Source: Syntrophorhabdaceae bacterium
GTDB taxonomy: Bacteria > Desulfobacterota > Syntrophorhabdia > Syntrophorhabdales > Syntrophorhabdaceae
Assembly (NCBI GenBank): GCA_026416315.1
Contig: JAOAFK010000183.1
Coordinates: 1 to 26,864 of the forward strand
Length of the DNA: 26,864 bases
Reading direction: 5' to 3'
Position numbers and translations under genes: made by a program. How positions within the stretch are numbered: position 1 is the stretch's first letter; the number at the start of each line of letters is the position of its first letter. The notes under the pieces are model-generated. The model made no database searches. It was not told the DNA's origin and saw only the letters and a list, made by a program, of their open reading frames with translations. Positions 24,437-26,864 of this stretch are shown in pieces.

Positions 24437-25028
24437 ACTTCATATGAAAATAAAAATTACTAATGATGAAATTAGAAAATATCTAGATATAGAAACACCA
24501 GATTTTCCAAAGTATATATCACCAATTTTAAATTTGGCCAATCAATATGCACAGGGAACTAGACCAAATGTAGTAGGTCAGATGAGTAAATTAATTCAAG
24601 AATTTGAAGGAAAAACCATACAAGAATGGGAGAAATGGTATTTAGAGAAAAAACCTGATGCAATAAAGGACGCTTCAGAAAAAATATTAAAGAAATTGGA
24701 GGAATTAAAAGGTGTAATGGATAAAATAGACAGGCAAATGGTTGAAAAATGGGTAAGAGATCTTATTATTGTAAAAACCTTTATAGGTTTAAGGTTTCAC
24801 GAGGCCATATTAAAGAAGGTAGCAGAGATAAAGGGCGCTGTTTACAGCTTAGCAAAACCTGAAGAAGAATCAAAGGGTATTGACGGGTTTATTGACAACA
24901 TACCTGTATCTATAAAACCACATACATATGAAATCATGGCATCTCTTCCTGAACAAATCCATATTAAGATTATTTATTATAAAAAGGTTGACGATGGAAT
25001 TGAAATAGATTATGGAGAAATCTCTTAA
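24429..25028 (+). CDS. MjaI-family type II restriction endonuclease, predicted CTAG
   Basis: The 199-residue product resembles the MjaI restriction endonuclease family (PF09568): ILNLANQYAQGTRPNVVGQM near the N-terminus, WVRDLIIVKTFIGLRFHEAIL, and EEESKGIDGFIDNIPVSIKP near the C-terminus. The likely active site is E125, D152 and K163, with Ser at the position of the acidic residue of a PD-(D/E)xK motif (S161-I-K163). This assignment is from memory of the family pattern. The start at 24429 overlaps the methyltransferase stop. A second in-frame ATG at 24444 would give 194 residues, and neither has a clear Shine-Dalgarno. Both CTAG sites of the window (24483 and 24559) lie in this gene. Coupling to the methyltransferase supports a restriction role. 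Confidence 0.78.
   Translation: MVRLHMKIKITNDEIRKYLDIETPDFPKYISPILNLANQYAQGTRPNVVGQMSKLIQEFEGKTIQEWEKWYLEKKPDAIKDASEKILKKLEELKGVMDKIDRQMVEKWVRDLIIVKTFIGLRFHEAILKKVAEIKGAVYSLAKPEEESKGIDGFIDNIPVSIKPHTYEIMASLPEQIHIKIIYYKKVDDGIEIDYGEIS
24483..24562. other. The only two CTAG tetranucleotides of the window
   Basis: CTAG occurs at 24483-24486 and 24559-24562 and was not found elsewhere on reading the whole sequence by eye. Because CTAG is its own reverse complement, this covers both strands. Both sites are within the endonuclease gene. Confidence 0.85.
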
Positions 25029-25097
25029 TAGATTATTATTGTTCATTTTTTGGGCGTAGATGAATTATATTGTTTATCAAGTTCGAGGTTATAAATT

Positions 25098-26864
25098 TTG
25101 AGGCTTAAAAGACTGGAATTATTTGGGTTTAAATCATTTGTCAATAGAACGGTTTTTCAATTTCATGAGGGTATTACATCCATTGTGGGACCCAACGGTT
25201 GCGGTAAAAGCAATATTGTCGATGCCATAGTATGGGCATTAGGGGAAAGGGGTACAAAGTCCTTGAGAATCAAGGATATGGGCGATGTGATCTTCCATGG
25301 GAGTAACGGCAGAAGACCTGTAAATATCGCAGAAGTATGTATTGAACTTACTGAACATGAACAGGAAATAGCTATAAAAAGGCGAATCTATAGGGATGGA
25401 ACTAATGAATATTTTATAAACAACGAGCAGGTAAGGCTCAAAGATATCCAGGACTTTTTTCTCGGCACAGGAATTGGTCCCAATTCTTATGCAATAATTG
25501 AACAGGGTAGGATTGAATACTTCATCCAGATGAAGCCCCAGGAGAGAAGGCTCATAATTGAGGAAACAAGCGGTATAACAAGATTTGAAGAGAAAAAAAG
25601 GGATGCCATTGTAAGATTGGAAGAGGTAAGGTCAAACCTTGAAAGGATAGAAGACATATACAGGGAGGTGAAGCAATCCTTTGAGAAGGCTACCCATGAA
25701 TGGGAGAGATGGAAAAGATATATGGACCTTTCGGAAAAGCAGAGGGAGATAGAGAAGCAGATCCTTGTTGATGGCTATATAAGGATTGATAAAAGGGTGG
25801 GCAAGATTAAAGAGAGGATCGAGTCTATAGATGGTGAATTAAAAGAAAAGGAAGGGGTTAAGGATGAATACAAAAAGAATTTGGAACTAAAGGAACAGGA
25901 ATTTACAATGGTGGATAGTATCTTGAGGGAGCTTGAACTGGATATAAAAACAAAAGAAAAGGATATGGAAAAGATGGCCATGGAAATTGAATACTTAGAA
26001 AGTGAAAAAAAAAGACTCGAAAATATGCTACATGAGCTTGATAAAAAGAAAAACTCCCTTGAACAAAGGCTGGTTGTTTTAAATTCAGATATTGAAATGT
26101 TCAAGAGAAAGATGGAAGAGAATAAAGCCCTTATTTTAAAAGACCAGGAAGAAGAAAAAAGGATAAAAGACACCATCGAGGCACTAAAGCTTCAGATCGA
26201 TGAGATGGGTAAACAGATGGAAGATGCAAGGACAGAACTTTTTGTGTTGATGAGCAAAATCACAGAGATCAGGAATCAATTATTAGAAATAGAAAGAAAA
26301 AGACAGGAAAAGGCAAAAAGGGAGGAAAAAAGGTCGCAAGAGAAAGAAAGGATAATTAACAGGCTCAATGAGTTGGACAGTGAACTTAAAAAGATTAAGA
26401 CAGATTACGATAATGAAATAGCAGAAAGAGACAGATTGTCCTTAAAAGAAAAGTCCCTGTTTGTTGATCTAAAAGATATGAAGAGAACCATGGAGGCATT
26501 AAGGCAGAAGATAGAAGCCTTAAACAGTGAAAAAAGAGGAAAAGAGGCCTTTTTAAAACAGTTAAGCACACCTTCAATGTCAAAAGATAAGCCATCGGGA
26601 TTAAAAAAATTGATAGACTTAATAAACATAGATGAATGGACTGAAAAAGCAGTGGAGAGGTTTTTTTACAAGGAGATGGAATACTCTGTTTTAAATATAG
26701 ACAGCGTTGATGAGATGACAGAGATAATAAATAAATACAATGAAAATTTTGTTTTTTTTCATGATAAAAGCCTTTTTACGTATTTTAGCGATGAAAATGA
26801 AGGTAAGGTGGGTATTAATATAAAGTGGATTGATAGTATTGAAGAAACCTTAAAGAAGATTAAG
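25098..26864 (+). CDS. smc: Chromosome segregation ATPase SMC, 3' end missing
   Basis: The condensin-like ATPase that compacts and separates chromosomes. The frame starts at TTG 25098, with GAGG nine bases upstream, and stays open for 589 codons to the right edge. The N-terminal LKRLELFGFKSF and Walker A GPNGCGKS (31-38), then IIEQGRIEYFIQMKPQERR and EETSGITRFEEKKRDA, are SMC hallmarks. Residues about 165-495 are a long coiled coil, and the hinge appears to begin near residue 500 (GLKKLIDLINIDEWTEKAV). A start at TTG is needed because the conserved opening residues follow it directly. It is separated from the endonuclease gene by 69 bases with no clear promoter. Confidence 0.96.
   Translation, partial: MRLKRLELFGFKSFVNRTVFQFHEGITSIVGPNGCGKSNIVDAIVWALGERGTKSLRIKDMGDVIFHGSNGRRPVNIAEVCIELTEHEQEIAIKRRIYRDGTNEYFINNEQVRLKDIQDFFLGTGIGPNSYAIIEQGRIEYFIQMKPQERRLIIEETSGITRFEEKKRDAIVRLEEVRSNLERIEDIYREVKQSFEKATHEWERWKRYMDLSEKQREIEKQILVDGYIRIDKRVGKIKERIESIDGELKEKEGVKDEYKKNLELKEQEFTMVDSILRELELDIKTKEKDMEKMAMEIEYLESEKKRLENMLHELDKKKNSLEQRLVVLNSDIEMFKRKMEENKALILKDQEEEKRIKDTIEALKLQIDEMGKQMEDARTELFVLMSKITEIRNQLLEIERKRQEKAKREEKRSQEKERIINRLNELDSELKKIKTDYDNEIAERDRLSLKEKSLFVDLKDMKRTMEALRQKIEALNSEKRGKEAFLKQLSTPSMSKDKPSGLKKLIDLINIDEWTEKAVERFFYKEMEYSVLNIDSVDEMTEIINKYNENFVFFHDKSLFTYFSDENEGKVGINIKWIDSIEETLKKIK

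Noticed and set aside
1..26864. CRISPR arrays, tRNA or rRNA genes, insertion sequences
   Set aside because: No regularly spaced repeats, cloverleaf-like segments, rRNA motifs, transposase frames or terminal inverted repeats were seen.

Overview
This window is a compact bacterial chromosome segment of moderately low G+C (roughly 38-40% by eye). There are no tRNA, rRNA, insertion-sequence or CRISPR signatures, and no gap between genes exceeds about 160 bases. The gene set suggests a free-living, probably anaerobic bacterium that runs a V/A-type ATPase: bacterial replication, translation and phospholipid genes, a complete nine-gene V-type ATPase, YajC, and cytoplasmic GAPDH. I cannot name the lineage from sequence alone. 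A Desulfobacterota-like or other deep Gram-negative anaerobe is only a guess.

Left half (1-15180), all on the minus strand and read from right to left. A V-type ATPase operon comes first, in the order G/H, I, K, E, C, F, A, B, D (15180 to 6522). The queuosine pair queA and tgt follows, then yajC, then the ribosomal/replication cluster rpsF, a short SSB/PriB-like gene, rpsR, rplI and dnaB, then pgsA, and finally gap, which runs off the left edge. Most neighbours overlap or lie within a few bases of each other, so this looks like one long transcription unit with internal promoters before queA and before gap. The proteolipid (K) keeps every residue I can place of the Enterococcus hirae sodium site, so a Na+-coupled enzyme is the best reading.

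Right half (15338-26864), all on the plus strand. rlmN and hflX are coupled through an ATAG overlap in which hflX appears to start at ATA. Next come a very large intracellular GH13-type protein of 1139 residues and gltX. A two-gene restriction-modification module follows: an N4-cytosine methyltransferase with a C-terminal nuclease-fold domain, and an MjaI-type endonuclease. The window ends with the 5' part of smc, which starts at TTG. The two halves diverge from a 157-base intergenic region at 15181-15337 carrying promoter-like elements for both sides.

Most notable points. (1) hflX has no ATG, GTG or TTG that could give its conserved N-terminus, and ATA in a tetranucleotide overlap is the best candidate start. 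(2) The restriction-modification pair resembles CTAG-specific systems, and reading the whole window finds only two CTAG sites, both inside the endonuclease gene. (3) The methyltransferase is fused to a staphylococcal-nuclease-like domain that seems to have lost its catalytic residues. (4) The GH13 protein carries a His-to-Pro change in conserved region IV and long uncharacterised N- and C-terminal regions. (5) The SSB-position gene encodes only 89 residues.
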